From: Gemmatirosa kalamazoonensis
GTDB taxonomy: Bacteria; Gemmatimonadota; Gemmatimonadetes; Gemmatimonadales; Gemmatimonadaceae
Length of the DNA: 64,000 bases
Direction of reading: 5' to 3'
NCBI RefSeq assembly: GCF_000522985.1
Contig: NZ_CP007128.1
Coordinates: forward strand, 3,084,220 to 3,148,219
Below the pieces are notes generated by a model. The model saw only the letters and a program-made list of their open reading frames with translations, was not told the DNA's origin and made no database searches. The first letter of the stretch is position 1; the number at the start of each line of letters is the position of its first letter. Position numbers and translations under genes: made by a program. This document shows positions 1-8,819 of this stretch, piece by piece.

Positions 1-2992
1 GGTGCAGATCACGCTGCGCGGCGGCACCATCACGCAGAACTTCACGCTGGCCACCGCGCCCGCGCAGCTGTCCGCCGTCGTCGTGACGGGCGCCGGCACG
101 GTGACGACGCGCGAGCGCCTCGGCAACGTCATCAACTCGATCGACACGACGGCGATCCAGCGCGCGTCGGCGCCGCAGAACGTGGTCGCGGCGCTCGCCG
201 GCAAGGCGCCGAACGTCGTCGTGCGCGAGCAGTCGGGCGAGCCGGGGTCGTCGGCCTCGATCAAGATCCGCGGCGTCGCGACGGTGACGGGCGGCGCGAG
301 CAGCCAGCCGCTGTTCGTCGTCGACGGTCAACCGATCGACAACTCGACGGTCTCCACGAACGGCGGTGACCAGAGCACGGTGACGCAGAACCGCGCCGCG
401 GACATCAACCCGAACGACATCGAGTCGATCGAGATCCTGAAGAGCGCCGCCGCCGCCGCGATCTACGGCGCGCGCGCCGCGAACGGGGTCGTGCTCATCA
501 CCACGAAGCGCGGACGCGCGGGCACGACGAGCTACACGCTCAACTCGACGAACACGTTCGACAACATCATGAAGAAGGACATCCTGCAGCGCTCGTACGC
601 GCAGGGTGCGAACGGCACGGCGGCGACGTGCACGGTGCTGAACTGCACCCCCGATCGCCGCTCGTGGGGGCCCGCGGTCAGCGGCCCGACGTTCGATCAC
701 ATCGACGACATCTTCGACACGGGCACGACGTTCGACGAGAACCTCAACGTCACCGGCGGCACCGAGCGCACGCTGTTCTTCGTCTCGGGCGGCCTGACGC
801 GGCAGAACGGGTTCATCGTCGGCCCGAACAACTACTACAACCGCGCGACGGCGCGCCTGAAGGCGTCGCACCGGCTGTTCAACTCGCTGAACGTCGGCGG
901 CAACTTCTACTACGTCGACACCCGCGGCGGCTACGTGCAGAAGGGCTCCAACATCTCGGGGCTGCTTCTCGGCTCGCTGCGCACGCCGCCCAACTTCGAC
1001 AACCGGCAGTACATCGACTCGGCGACGGGCCTGCACCGCTCGTTCCGCTTCCCGCGTCCGGCGCCGACGAGCCTCACGCGGTCGCGCGGCTACGACAACC
1101 CGTTCTTCGTCCTCAACAACCCGGGCAACAAGAGTGAGCTCGGGCGCGTGAACGCGCAGGTCAACCTCGACTGGCGTCCGCTCGACTGGCTCCGCGTCCA
1201 GGAGACGTTCGGCGCGGACAACTACGACGACGATCGCGTCGAGGCGCTGCCGCTGACGTCGTCCAACCGCCCCGACGGTCAGGTCACGCGCTTCCAGCAG
1301 ACGAACCTCGAGATCGACCACAACCTGCTCGTCACCGCGAACTACACGATCCGGCCGAACTGGTGGACCGGCACCGTGTCCGCGGGGCAGGAGCTGAACT
1401 CGCGGCGCTATCGCAGCGTGTACGTGAACGGCGTGACGCTCAACGCGCCCCAGCCGCTCGACCTGCAGAACACGCTCTCGTACCAGCCGAGCGAGTTCCG
1501 CTCGCTGCAGCACATCCAGGGCTACTTCCTGCAGGGCACGGCCGACCTGTGGAACCAGCTCTATCTCACGGGGCTCGTCCGCGACGACGGCTACTCCACG
1601 TTCGGCGCATCGAAGCGCACGGCGCTGTTCCCGAGCGCGAGCGTCGCCTGGTCGTTCTCGCACGCCCTCGGCAACAGCGACGAGCGCGGCGCGTTCAGCT
1701 TCGGCAAGCTGCGCTTCGGCTACGGACAGACCGGGCGTGAGCCGCCGGTGTACGCGACGATCAGCGCGTTCTCGACCGGCAGCGCGTCGCTGAACGAGGG
1801 CTTCGGCAGCGGCTACGGGGACTTCATCAACGCGTCGCAGAGCGGCCAGGGCGGCCTGGTGAACGGCTTCGTGCTCGGCAACAACGACCTGCGCCCGGAG
1901 CGGTCCACGGAGCGCGAGTTCGGCGCGGACCTCGGCTTCCTCGATCAGCGCGTCACGCTCGGTGTCACGTACTACAACAAGCGCTCGACGGACGTCATCA
2001 TCGCGCTGCCGGTGAACGCCGGCCAGACGGGCTCCACGCGCGCGCTGAAGAACGCGGCGACGATCTCCAACAAGGGGCTCGAGGTCGAGTTCAACGCCCG
2101 CATCTACCAGAGCAAGAACCTCGGCTTCGACCTCGGCGCGCAGTTCGGCCGCAACCGCGGTCTCGTCGAGGCGCTCGCCGAGGGGACGGAGTTCATCCCG
2201 TACAACCTCGAGGGCTTCACGGGTGCGATCGGCTCGTCGACGGTCGGCTACGCGCCGGGCGTCATCCGCGGCCTCGACTTCGCGCGCTGCGGCCGCCATC
2301 TCACGATCGAGGGCGTCGGCGACATCGACGCGCTGTGCGGCGCGAACGCGAAGAAGGACGCGCTGTTCCTCGCGGAGGATGGTCTCCCGGTCCCCGATCC
2401 GACGGACCGCGTGATCGCCGACCCGAACCCGAAGTGGACGATGGGCTTCAGCCCGACGCTCCGCGTGTCGCGTCTCACGCTGTCGGCGTTCCTCGACGTC
2501 CGCCGCGGCGGCGAGGTGTGGAACGGCACGAAGGGCATCCTGTACTACTTCGGCACGCACAAGGACACCGACATCCGGAACCAGCAGGGCGCGTACGGCA
2601 AGAACTACATGACGTCGCGCTATCCGGACGTCGCCGGCCCCGGCGCGAACGTGACGCCGTTCAAGACCGCGCAGGACTGGCAGGCGTGGATGAACGGCGA
2701 GGGCGGCGGCTTCGGCACGGTGAGCGGCCAGTTCATCGAGAGCGGCAGCTTCACGAAGCTGCGCGAGGTCTCACTCGCGTACACGGCCGACCAGCCGTGG
2801 GTGCGGCGCTCGCTGGGCGTGAGCAGCATCAACGTCCGCGTGTCGGGTCGCAATGTCGCGCAGTGGACGCCCTACACGGGCTTCGACCCCGAGGCGAACC
2901 TTGGCGGCGCCGAGTTCCTGACGCAGGGCATCGACTACTTCAACAACCCGGTGTCCCGGTCGTTCGTGATCGCGTTCACCGTGAACCGTTAG
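1..2992 (+). CDS. SusC/RagA-family TonB-dependent outer-membrane receptor (5' end outside window)
   Basis: The reading frame is open from the first base, so the start, the signal peptide and most of the N-terminal carboxypeptidase-regulatory-like domain lie upstream of the window. About 996 codons are visible. The plug domain occupies visible residues about 35-170. It includes the SusC signatures IKIRG (about 87-91), LFVVDGQPI (about 104-112) and DIESIEILKSAAAAAIYG (about 139-156) followed by NGVVLITTKRG. The rest alternates aromatic-rich strands as in a 22-stranded barrel and ends SFVIAFTVNR with a terminal aromatic-rich strand. These receptors import oligomers or siderophore-like ligands through the outer membrane with TonB energy. 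The SusD partner starts 14 bases after the stop, so the two form one operon. The substrate cannot be told from sequence. Confidence 0.93.
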   Translation, partial: VQITLRGGTITQNFTLATAPAQLSAVVVTGAGTVTTRERLGNVINSIDTTAIQRASAPQNVVAALAGKAPNVVVREQSGEPGSSASIKIRGVATVTGGASSQPLFVVDGQPIDNSTVSTNGGDQSTVTQNRAADINPNDIESIEILKSAAAAAIYGARAANGVVLITTKRGRAGTTSYTLNSTNTFDNIMKKDILQRSYAQGANGTAATCTVLNCTPDRRSWGPAVSGPTFDHIDDIFDTGTTFDENLNVTGGTERTLFFVSGGLTRQNGFIVGPNNYYNRATARLKASHRLFNSLNVGGNFYYVDTRGGYVQKGSNISGLLLGSLRTPPNFDNRQYIDSATGLHRSFRFPRPAPTSLTRSRGYDNPFFVLNNPGNKSELGRVNAQVNLDWRPLDWLRVQETFGADNYDDDRVEALPLTSSNRPDGQVTRFQQTNLEIDHNLLVTANYTIRPNWWTGTVSAGQELNSRRYRSVYVNGVTLNAPQPLDLQNTLSYQPSEFRSLQHIQGYFLQGTADLWNQLYLTGLVRDDGYSTFGASKRTALFPSASVAWSFSHALGNSDERGAFSFGKLRFGYGQTGREPPVYATISAFSTGSASLNEGFGSGYGDFINASQSGQGGLVNGFVLGNNDLRPERSTEREFGADLGFLDQRVTLGVTYYNKRSTDVIIALPVNAGQTGSTRALKNAATISNKGLEVEFNARIYQSKNLGFDLGAQFGRNRGLVEALAEGTEFIPYNLEGFTGAIGSSTVGYAPGVIRGLDFARCGRHLTIEGVGDIDALCGANAKKDALFLAEDGLPVPDPTDRVIADPNPKWTMGFSPTLRVSRLTLSAFLDVRRGGEVWNGTKGILYYFGTHKDTDIRNQQGAYGKNYMTSRYPDVAGPGANVTPFKTAQDWQAWMNGEGGGFGTVSGQFIESGSFTKLREVSLAYTADQPWVRRSLGVSSINVRVSGRNVAQWTPYTGFDPEANLGGAEFLTQGIDYFNNPVSRSFVIAFTVNR

Positions 2993-3005
2993 TCCAGGAC
3001 TCACC

Positions 3006-4358
3006 GTGCATCGATACAATCGCATCACGACCGCTGCCGCGCTCGTCGCGGCGGCGGCCCTCGCCGGCTGCGGCGACGACTTCCTCACCGGGGGGGAGCT
3101 GAGCACCGACCCGAACAGACCATCGGCGACCACGACGAAGCAGACCTTCGTCGGCGTGCAGTCGAACCTGTGGGCGATCCTCGGCAGCGACCCGTCGCGT
3201 CTGGCGTGCATCATCGTCGAGGGGTGCGCCGGCACCAACGCGCAGTATCAGGCGCTGAGCGAGAGCTTCTCGATCGACGAGAACACGACGAACGGGTTCT
3301 ACACGACGATCTATGCCGGTGGTGGGCTGATCGACGTGCGCCGCGAGCAGCAGCTCGCGCGCGCCGCCGCGGACACGCTCTTCCTCGGCATCGCGCAGGT
3401 GCAGGAGGGGCTGCTCATGGGCACCGCCGCCGACATCTTCGGCGACGTGGTGTACTCGGCCGCGTACTCGGGCCCGAACCCGAAGCTCGACCCGCAGCTC
3501 ACGGTGTACGATTCCGTGCAGGCGGTGCTCTCGCGCGCGATCGTGAACCTGCAGGCGAAGAGCGTGACGAACGTGGGGCCCGGCAGCGCCGACCTCGCGT
3601 ACGGCGGCGACCGCGCGGCATGGACGGCGCTGGCGCACACGCTGAAGGCGCGGTTCTACCTCCACACTGCGGAAGTGCGTCCGGCGGCCTACGCGCAGGC
3701 GCTGTCCGAGGCGCGGCAGGGAATCCAGGGGCCGGCCGGCAACTTCATGGCGACGTTCTCGGGTAACGCGGGCGAGGAGAACTTCCTGTTCCAGTTCGTG
3801 GCCGTGAACCGGCCGGGCTATCTCGCGCCGGGGCCGTTCATCGTGAACCTGCTCGAGCAGCGCAACGATCCGCGCCTCGAGCGCTACTTCCAGCCGGACG
3901 CGTCCGACTTCGCCGACGCGTACGCGTACGATCCGACGACGTCGATGCCGCTCGTGACGGCGCAGGAGAACCTGCTCATCGCGGCGGAGGCGGCGTTCCG
4001 CACGGGCGACGCGGCGTCGGCGCTCACGTTCCTCAACGGGGAGCAGCGGGTCGAGGGCGTGCCGACCACGCCGGCCAGCACGACGGGGAACGCGCTGCTG
4101 CAGGCGATCCTGACCGAGAAGTACATCGCGCTCTACGGCACGCTCGAGCCGTGGAACGACTACAAGCGCACGTGCTTCCCGAACATCGCGCCGCCCGAGT
4201 CGGCCCGCGGGAAGAAGTTCCCGGCGCGCCTGCTCTACGACGCGAACGAGCGGCAGACGAACACGAACATCCCGCCGGCGCAGAGCCAGCCGGCGCGCAA
4301 CGCGAACGATCCGGCGAACGCGACGGATCCGTTCGGCAACAAGTGCCTCGGGCAGTGA
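3006..4358 (+). CDS. SusD/RagB-family outer-membrane lipoprotein
   Basis: This is a 450-residue lipoprotein starting with GTG. Its signal peptide ends in the lipobox LAGC, with the lipidated Cys at residue 22 (AALAGCGDDFL). Downstream is the helical TPR-like body usual for SusD proteins, for example the segments LFLGIAQVQEGLLMGTAADIFGDV and ILTEKYIALYG near the C terminus. SusD proteins cap the SusC barrel on the cell surface and help bind substrate. The gene follows its SusC partner by 14 bases and overlaps the next lipoprotein gene by four bases (GTGA), so all three are probably cotranscribed. Length is slightly below that of many SusD proteins (450-600 aa). The ligand is unknown. Confidence 0.88.
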   Translation: MHRYNRITTAAALVAAAALAGCGDDFLTGGELSTDPNRPSATTTKQTFVGVQSNLWAILGSDPSRLACIIVEGCAGTNAQYQALSESFSIDENTTNGFYTTIYAGGGLIDVRREQQLARAAADTLFLGIAQVQEGLLMGTAADIFGDVVYSAAYSGPNPKLDPQLTVYDSVQAVLSRAIVNLQAKSVTNVGPGSADLAYGGDRAAWTALAHTLKARFYLHTAEVRPAAYAQALSEARQGIQGPAGNFMATFSGNAGEENFLFQFVAVNRPGYLAPGPFIVNLLEQRNDPRLERYFQPDASDFADAYAYDPTTSMPLVTAQENLLIAAEAAFRTGDAASALTFLNGEQRVEGVPTTPASTTGNALLQAILTEKYIALYGTLEPWNDYKRTCFPNIAPPESARGKKFPARLLYDANERQTNTNIPPAQSQPARNANDPANATDPFGNKCLGQ

Positions 4359-4813
4359 TCCGAGGTAGGCGCGTCGCGGCGTCGCTGTTAGGCGCCGCGG
4401 CGCTCGCCGGCTGCTACGCGCAGGTGCCGGCCCCGCTCGACGGCGCGGGGCCGGCTCCGTCGGGGGACGTGCACGTCGTGCTGTCGCCGCAGGGCACCTC
4501 GTCGCTCGTCACCAGCCTCGGCCCGCGCGCCACGGCGCTCGAGGGGCGCGTGGTGAATCGCGCCGACTCGTCGATCACCATGATCGTGCGGAGCGTCGCC
4601 CGCTCCACGGGCACGCAGGAGGACTGGCCGGGCGACCAGCTCACCCTTCCGCTGTCCGCGGTGCAGACGATGCGCGTCCGCAAGCTGTCGGTCGGGCGTA
4701 CGGTCGCGTTCAGCGGCATCGCAGCGGTCGCGGCGTTCCTCATCGGCAACAGCCTGCGCGGCCAGAGCGGCTCGGGCGGCGTCCGCGGCGGGGAGCCCCA
4801 GCAGGGCAAGTGA
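4355..4813 (+). CDS. small lipoprotein of unknown function
   Basis: A 152-residue protein that starts at the GTG inside the GTGA overlap with the SusD stop codon, which suggests translational coupling. The N terminus is a clear lipoprotein signal (VIRGRRVAASLLGAAALAGC; the lipidated Cys is residue 20). A short loop rich in Pro/Ala/Gly follows. Next comes a beta-rich stretch (residues about 60-115), then one hydrophobic helix (TVAFSGIAAVAAFLIG). It ends in a Gly/Arg-rich tail. I do not recognise a family. Its position makes it an accessory of the SusC/SusD system or simply a cotranscribed envelope protein. The leucine before the lipobox is TTA within a GTTAGGC heptamer. The gene ends directly at palindromic element 4814-4902. 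Confidence 0.65.
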   Translation: MIRGRRVAASLLGAAALAGCYAQVPAPLDGAGPAPSGDVHVVLSPQGTSSLVTSLGPRATALEGRVVNRADSSITMIVRSVARSTGTQEDWPGDQLTLPLSAVQTMRVRKLSVGRTVAFSGIAAVAAFLIGNSLRGQSGSGGVRGGEPQQGK

Positions 4814-4902
4814 GAGGGCAGGAGGGCGAGAGGGCAGGAGGGCAGGAGAGTCAGCGGCCCTCCTGCCCTCCTGCCCTCCTGCCCTCTCGCCCTCCTGCCC
4901 TC
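4814..4902. repeat. palindrome of 8-nt tandem repeats (GGAGGGCA family), likely bidirectional terminator
   Basis: The left arm (4814-4848) and right arm (4868-4902) are exact reverse complements over 35 bases, including the irregular units (GGGCGAGAGGG). The right arm side carries one further 8-base unit between the loop and the matched arm. The element begins right after the TGA of the + gene and ends four bases before the TAA of metG on the other strand, so it fills the convergent intergenic space. RNA from either side would form a very stable hairpin. The same family occurs at 57924-58008 and 63205-63312. Confidence 0.85.
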
Positions 4903-4906
4903 CCCG

Positions 4907-6451
4907 TTAGGCCGGGCGCGGGAACAGCGGGGCGCCCTTCGTCACGCGCCACGCCGTGGGGTCGAGCGACGCCAGCTCGTCGAAGCGGACGTCGGCGGCG
5001 CGGGCGCGGCCGGCGGCGGGCGCACCGAGCTGCGTCCACAGCTCCTCCGCCTTCGCGGGCATGAACGGCGCGACGCACACCGTCTGACGCGCGAGCTGCC
5101 GGACGAGCGACGCCATCACGCTCGCCAGCTCGGCGCGCCGCGCCGGGTCCTTCGCCAGCGCCCACGGCGCCGCGCTCTGCACGAACTCGTTCGCGCGCGC
5201 GACCGTGCGCCACACCGCGGCGAGCGCCTCGTGCGGCAGGTAGCCGCGCGTGCCGTCCATCGCGGCGTGGAAGTCGGCGAGATCGGCGAAGTCGGCGTCG
5301 TCGACCACGGTGCGCGCGGCGGCCGGCACCTCGCCGTCGAAGTACTTCTCGACCATCGAGATCACGCGGCTCGCCAGGTTGCCGAACGCGTTCGCGAGAT
5401 CGCTCGTGTAGCGATCGTCGAACCGCTCCCACGAGAAGTTGCCGTCGCCGTCGAACGGCACCTCGCGCAGCAGGAAGTAGCGGAGCGCGTCCACGCCGTA
5501 GCGGTCCATCGCCTCGCCGAGGTCGAGCCGCACGCCGGAGCTCTTGCTGAACCGCTCGCCGCCCAACAGCACGAAGCCGTGCGCCCACACCTGCTGCGGA
5601 ACCGGCAGCCCGGCGGCCTGCAGCATCGCGGGCCACACGATGGTGTGCAGCCGCGTGATGTCCTTGCCGACGACGTGCAGCTGCGCCGGCCAGCGCGACT
5701 CGAAGCCCGCGTCGGGGAAGCCCGTCGCCGTGAGATAGTTAGGCAGCGCGTCGAACCACACCCACGTGCCCTGCGTCTCGCCGCCCGACGACACGAGCGG
5801 GAAGGGGATCGCCCACGCGAGCCGCGAGCGCGTGATGGAGAGATCCTCGAGCCCGAGGTCGAGCAGCGCAAGCATCTCGTTCCGGCGGCTCTCGGGGCGC
5901 AGGAACGTGGGGTTCTCGGTGAGCAGCGCGCGCAGGAAGTCCGCGTACTTCGTCAGGCGGAAGAACCAGTTGCGCTCCTGCGTCCACTGCAGCTCGCGCG
6001 TCGGGTGCAGCACGCAGTGGCCGTTCTCGATCTCGTTGTCGCGCTTGAACAGCTCGCACCCGACGCAGTACCACCCCTCGTACGTCTGCTCGTAGAAGTC
6101 GTCCGGGTTGCGCGCGTGGATGCGCTCGATGAGCGCCTTCACGCCGCGCTTGTGCGCCGCGTCCGTCGTGCGGATGAACTGGTCGTACGAGATCTCGAGC
6201 CGGCCCCACATCCGCTGGAACGCGTCGGCGATCTCGTCGACGAACGCCTGCGGCGGCACGCCGCGCGCCTCGGCAGTCTGTGCGACCTTCTGCCCGTGCT
6301 CGTCGAGCCCCGTGAGGAAGTGCACCTGGCGGCCGGCCTGCCGCATGTAGCGCGCGATCGCGTCGGCGCCGAGCTTCTCGTACGCGTGTCCGTGGTGCGG
6401 CTCGCCGTTCGCGTAGTCGATGGCGGTCGTGATGTAGAACGGCGTGCTCAC
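4907..6451 (-). CDS. metG: methionine--tRNA ligase
   Basis: The product charges tRNA-Met with methionine in the cytoplasm. The 514-residue protein starts at GTG 6451, giving VSTPFYITTAIDYANGEPHH, the expected N terminus. The HIGH-type motif is HHGH at residues 19-22. The zinc knuckle region shows CVGC followed by GHCVLHP. The KMSKS loop reads RFSKS (in GGERFSKSSGVRLD). The C-terminal anticodon-binding helical domain follows, but there is no C-terminal tRNA-binding (EMAP-like) extension, so this is the short form. It lies 20 bases after ricT and is the last gene of dnaE-accA-ricT-metG. The stop TAA lies inside a GCCTAAC heptamer. Confidence 0.95.
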   Translation of the reverse strand: MSTPFYITTAIDYANGEPHHGHAYEKLGADAIARYMRQAGRQVHFLTGLDEHGQKVAQTAEARGVPPQAFVDEIADAFQRMWGRLEISYDQFIRTTDAAHKRGVKALIERIHARNPDDFYEQTYEGWYCVGCELFKRDNEIENGHCVLHPTRELQWTQERNWFFRLTKYADFLRALLTENPTFLRPESRRNEMLALLDLGLEDLSITRSRLAWAIPFPLVSSGGETQGTWVWFDALPNYLTATGFPDAGFESRWPAQLHVVGKDITRLHTIVWPAMLQAAGLPVPQQVWAHGFVLLGGERFSKSSGVRLDLGEAMDRYGVDALRYFLLREVPFDGDGNFSWERFDDRYTSDLANAFGNLASRVISMVEKYFDGEVPAAARTVVDDADFADLADFHAAMDGTRGYLPHEALAAVWRTVARANEFVQSAAPWALAKDPARRAELASVMASLVRQLARQTVCVAPFMPAKAEELWTQLGAPAAGRARAADVRFDELASLDPTAWRVTKGAPLFPRPA

Positions 6452-6471
6452 TCGGTCCCCTCGCTCGATCG

Positions 6472-7755
6472 TTAGGCGGTCGCCGGCGGCTCGCCGGGCG
6501 TGCCGTCCGCCGGTGTGCCGTTGCCCGGTGTGCCGTTGCCCGGCGCGCCGCCCGCGCCGCCACCGCCGCGCCCGCGCCGTCCGCCGCGCCGTCCACGCCG
6601 CCGCCGTGGACGCGTGGGCGCGGTGCCCTCGGCCGTCGTGCCGTCGGTCGGCTCCGCGCTTTCGCCGCCCTCGCTGCCGTCGGCCGCCGGCTCGGCGTCG
6701 CCCGTCTCGTCGTCCACGTCGTCCTCGACGTCGACGTCGATCTCCGCGACGGGCGATGCCTCGACGGGAAGGACGGTCGGCGCGGCGAGGTCGACGAGCG
6801 GGGCTGCCTCGGGTGCGCGACGACGTTCGCCGCGCCGGCGCTCGGGGGCCGCGCTGTCGCTCGGCCGCTCCGGCGTCGCTTCGGTGGCGGGCGACTCGCG
6901 CTCCGACAGCGACGCGAGCTCCTGACGCAGGTCGGCGAGCGGCACGACGCGCATCTCGCCGTCGAGCGCGCGCAGCGTCACGCGGTCGCGGAAGATGTCG
7001 TTCGCGACGACCTTCTCCTCGCCCTTCGCCGTGACGAGCACCTTCCCCTCCTTCGGGAAGCGCTTGCGCGCCTGCACGTAGAACTCGTGCTCGTAGCGCA
7101 GGGAGCACATGAGCCGACCGCACGCGCCGGAGATCTGCGTCGGGTTCAGCGACAGGTGCTGGTCCTTCGCCACGCTCAGGTTCACCGGCCGCAGCTCCGG
7201 AAGCCACGCCGCCGAGCAGTACTCGCGGCCGCACCGGCCCACGCCGCTCAACCGCTTCGCCTCGTCGCGCACGCCGATCTGCTTCAGCTCGATGCGCGTG
7301 CGGAACAACGCCGCGAGGTCGCGCACGAGGTTGCGGAAGTCGACGCGCTTCTCGGCGGTGAAGTACAGCGTGAGCTTGCGGCGGTCCCACTGCCATTCGG
7401 CGTCGGAGACCTTCATCACGAGGCCGTGCGCCTTCACGCGCTCGATCGACTTGCGGCGCGCGCTCTCGTTCTGCTCGGAGAGGTCGGCGCCGCGCCGCAC
7501 CTCGTCCGCGGTCGCGACCCGCAGCGCGCGCTTGGCCGGCTGCGCCGCGCTGCCGCCGCCGAGCAGCGCCGCACCGTGCGCGACGCCCGCGAACCGGTGC
7601 GCCGCCGCCTCCTCCACCGCGTGCACGTGGCCGAGGTCCTCGCCACGGTCACCCTCGACGATGACGGGCACCTTCAGGTGCGGCGGATCGTCGCCGTCCC
7701 AGAGGTAGAACTCCTTGCGGTTGCCCTTGAACGCGACCTCGATGAGATGCGACAT
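6472..7755 (-). CDS. ricT: PSP1-domain protein, RicT (YaaT) homologue with Arg/Gly-rich tail
   Basis: Residues 1-270 are the PSP1/RicT fold, with TLYFTAEKRVDFRNLVRDLA and four conserved cysteines in GRCGREYC (C175, C180) and ACGRLMC (C212, C217). In Bacillus such proteins form the Fe-S cluster-carrying Ric (Y-) complex that helps mRNA maturation by RNase Y. That role is family knowledge, and its partners RicA/RicF are not in this window. Residues about 290-427 are a disordered extension: acidic/proline-rich, then an RRRRGRRGGRRGRGGGG block and GNGTPGNGTP repeats, which could bind RNA. The ATG shares its A with the TGA of accA (TGATG), implying coupling. The stop TAA is within GCCTAAC. An insertion (HGAALLGGGSAAQPAKRAL) around residue 60-78 is unusual. 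Confidence 0.85.
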   Translation of the reverse strand: MSHLIEVAFKGNRKEFYLWDGDDPPHLKVPVIVEGDRGEDLGHVHAVEEAAAHRFAGVAHGAALLGGGSAAQPAKRALRVATADEVRRGADLSEQNESARRKSIERVKAHGLVMKVSDAEWQWDRRKLTLYFTAEKRVDFRNLVRDLAALFRTRIELKQIGVRDEAKRLSGVGRCGREYCSAAWLPELRPVNLSVAKDQHLSLNPTQISGACGRLMCSLRYEHEFYVQARKRFPKEGKVLVTAKGEEKVVANDIFRDRVTLRALDGEMRVVPLADLRQELASLSERESPATEATPERPSDSAAPERRRGERRRAPEAAPLVDLAAPTVLPVEASPVAEIDVDVEDDVDDETGDAEPAADGSEGGESAEPTDGTTAEGTAPTRPRRRRGRRGGRRGRGGGGAGGAPGNGTPGNGTPADGTPGEPPATA

Positions 7756-8720
7756 CAGCCCGTGAACTGCCCCATCTTCAGGTACTTCTCGCGGCGGCGC
7801 CTAACGAGCTTGTCCGGCTTCACGCGCCGCAGCTCGTCGACGTGCTTGCACAGCGCGTCCTTCAGCGCCTTCGCCGTCGTCTCGTGGTCAGCGTGCGCGC
7901 CGCCCGGCGGCTCGGGAACGATCTCGTCGATCACGCGCAGCTCGTAGAGATCCGGCGCCGTGATGCGGAGCGCCGACGCGGCCTTCTCGCGCATCTCGGG
8001 GCTCTTGCCGTCCTTCCACAGGATGGCCGCGCACCCCTCGACGGTGATCACCGAGTAGACCGAGTTCTCGAGCATGAGCACGCGGTCGGCGACGCCGAGG
8101 GCGAGCGCGCCGCCGGAGCCGCCCTCGCCGATCACCGTCGCGATGATGGGCACCTGCAGCCGCGCCATCTCGATGAGGTTGCGCGCGATCGCCTCGCTCT
8201 GCCCACGCTCCTCGGCGCCGAGCCCGGCCCACGCGCCGGGCGTGTCGATGAACGTGAGGACGGGGACCTGGAACTTCTCCGCGAGCTTCATGAGCCGCAG
8301 CGCCTTGCGGTAGCCCTCGGGGTGGGGCATGCCGAAGTTGCGCCGCAGGTTCTCCTTCGTGTCGCGGCCGCGCTGCTGGCCGATGACCATCACCGTCTCG
8401 CCGTCGAGCCGCGCGAAGCCGCCGACGATCGCCGCGTCGTCGCGGAACGCGCGGTCGCCGTGCAGCTCGATCCAGTCGGTGAAGCAGAGCCGTACGTAGT
8501 CGAGCGTGAACGGTCGCCGCGCCGAGCGCGCGACCTGCACGCGCTGCAGCGGGGTGAGGTTGCGATAGATCTCGAGCCGCAGCTCGCCGAGCTTGCGCTC
8601 GAGCGGGGCGATCTCCTCGTGCACGTCGACGGACTGCTCCGCGGCGAGCCGTTTCAGCTCGTCGATCCGTCGCTCGAGATCCGCGATGGGCTTCTCGAAA
8701 TCGAGCGCCGCAGTTGCCAT
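7755..8720 (-). CDS. accA: acetyl-CoA carboxylase carboxyltransferase subunit alpha
   Basis: A 321-residue cytoplasmic protein. With AccD it transfers the carboxyl group from carboxybiotin to acetyl-CoA, giving malonyl-CoA for fatty acid synthesis. The start [20 protein letters not shown] at 8720 is chosen because it matches the family N terminus; the frame continues upstream only into repeat sequence. Typical motifs are [51 protein letters not shown] and [28 protein letters not shown]. The usual length of AccA is about 320. It lies downstream of dnaE, as in many bacteria, separated by element 8733-8818. It is coupled to ricT by a one-base overlap. Confidence 0.96.
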   Translation of the reverse strand: MATAALDFEKPIADLERRIDELKRLAAEQSVDVHEEIAPLERKLGELRLEIYRNLTPLQRVQVARSARRPFTLDYVRLCFTDWIELHGDRAFRDDAAIVGGFARLDGETVMVIGQQRGRDTKENLRRNFGMPHPEGYRKALRLMKLAEKFQVPVLTFIDTPGAWAGLGAEERGQSEAIARNLIEMARLQVPIIATVIGEGGSGGALALGVADRVLMLENSVYSVITVEGCAAILWKDGKSPEMREKAASALRITAPDLYELRVIDEIVPEPPGGAHADHETTAKALKDALCKHVDELRRVKPDKLVRRRREKYLKMGQFTG

Positions 8721-8732
8721 TCTATTGGGGTT

Positions 8733-8818
8733 CCTCCACGCTCCACGCTGCACGCTCCACGCTCACGCTGCCGGACGACATGGCGAGCGTGGAGCGTGGA
8801 GCGCGGAGCGTGGAGAGG
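8733..8818. repeat. imperfect palindrome of 7-nt repeats (GTGGAGC family) between dnaE and accA
   Basis: The left arm (8733-8764) consists of CCACGCT units and the right arm (8785-8818) of the complementary GAGCGTG units, with several mismatches and a loop of about 20 bases. It separates two genes read in the same direction (dnaE stop at 8820, accA start at 8720), so it could attenuate read-through from dnaE. Related elements are at 21724-21805, 53031-53114 and 62351-62427. Confidence 0.75.
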
Positions 8819-8819
8819 T

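Noticed and set aside
4814-4902. CRISPR-like array in the GGAGGGCA and GTGGAGC repeats
   Set aside because: Units are 7-9 bases without unique spacers, and the arrays are inverted rather than direct. No cas gene is in the window.
6452-7396. N-terminal extension of metG into ricT
   Set aside because: The frame is open, but it overlaps a recognisable gene on the same strand, and the true MetRS N terminus begins at 6451.
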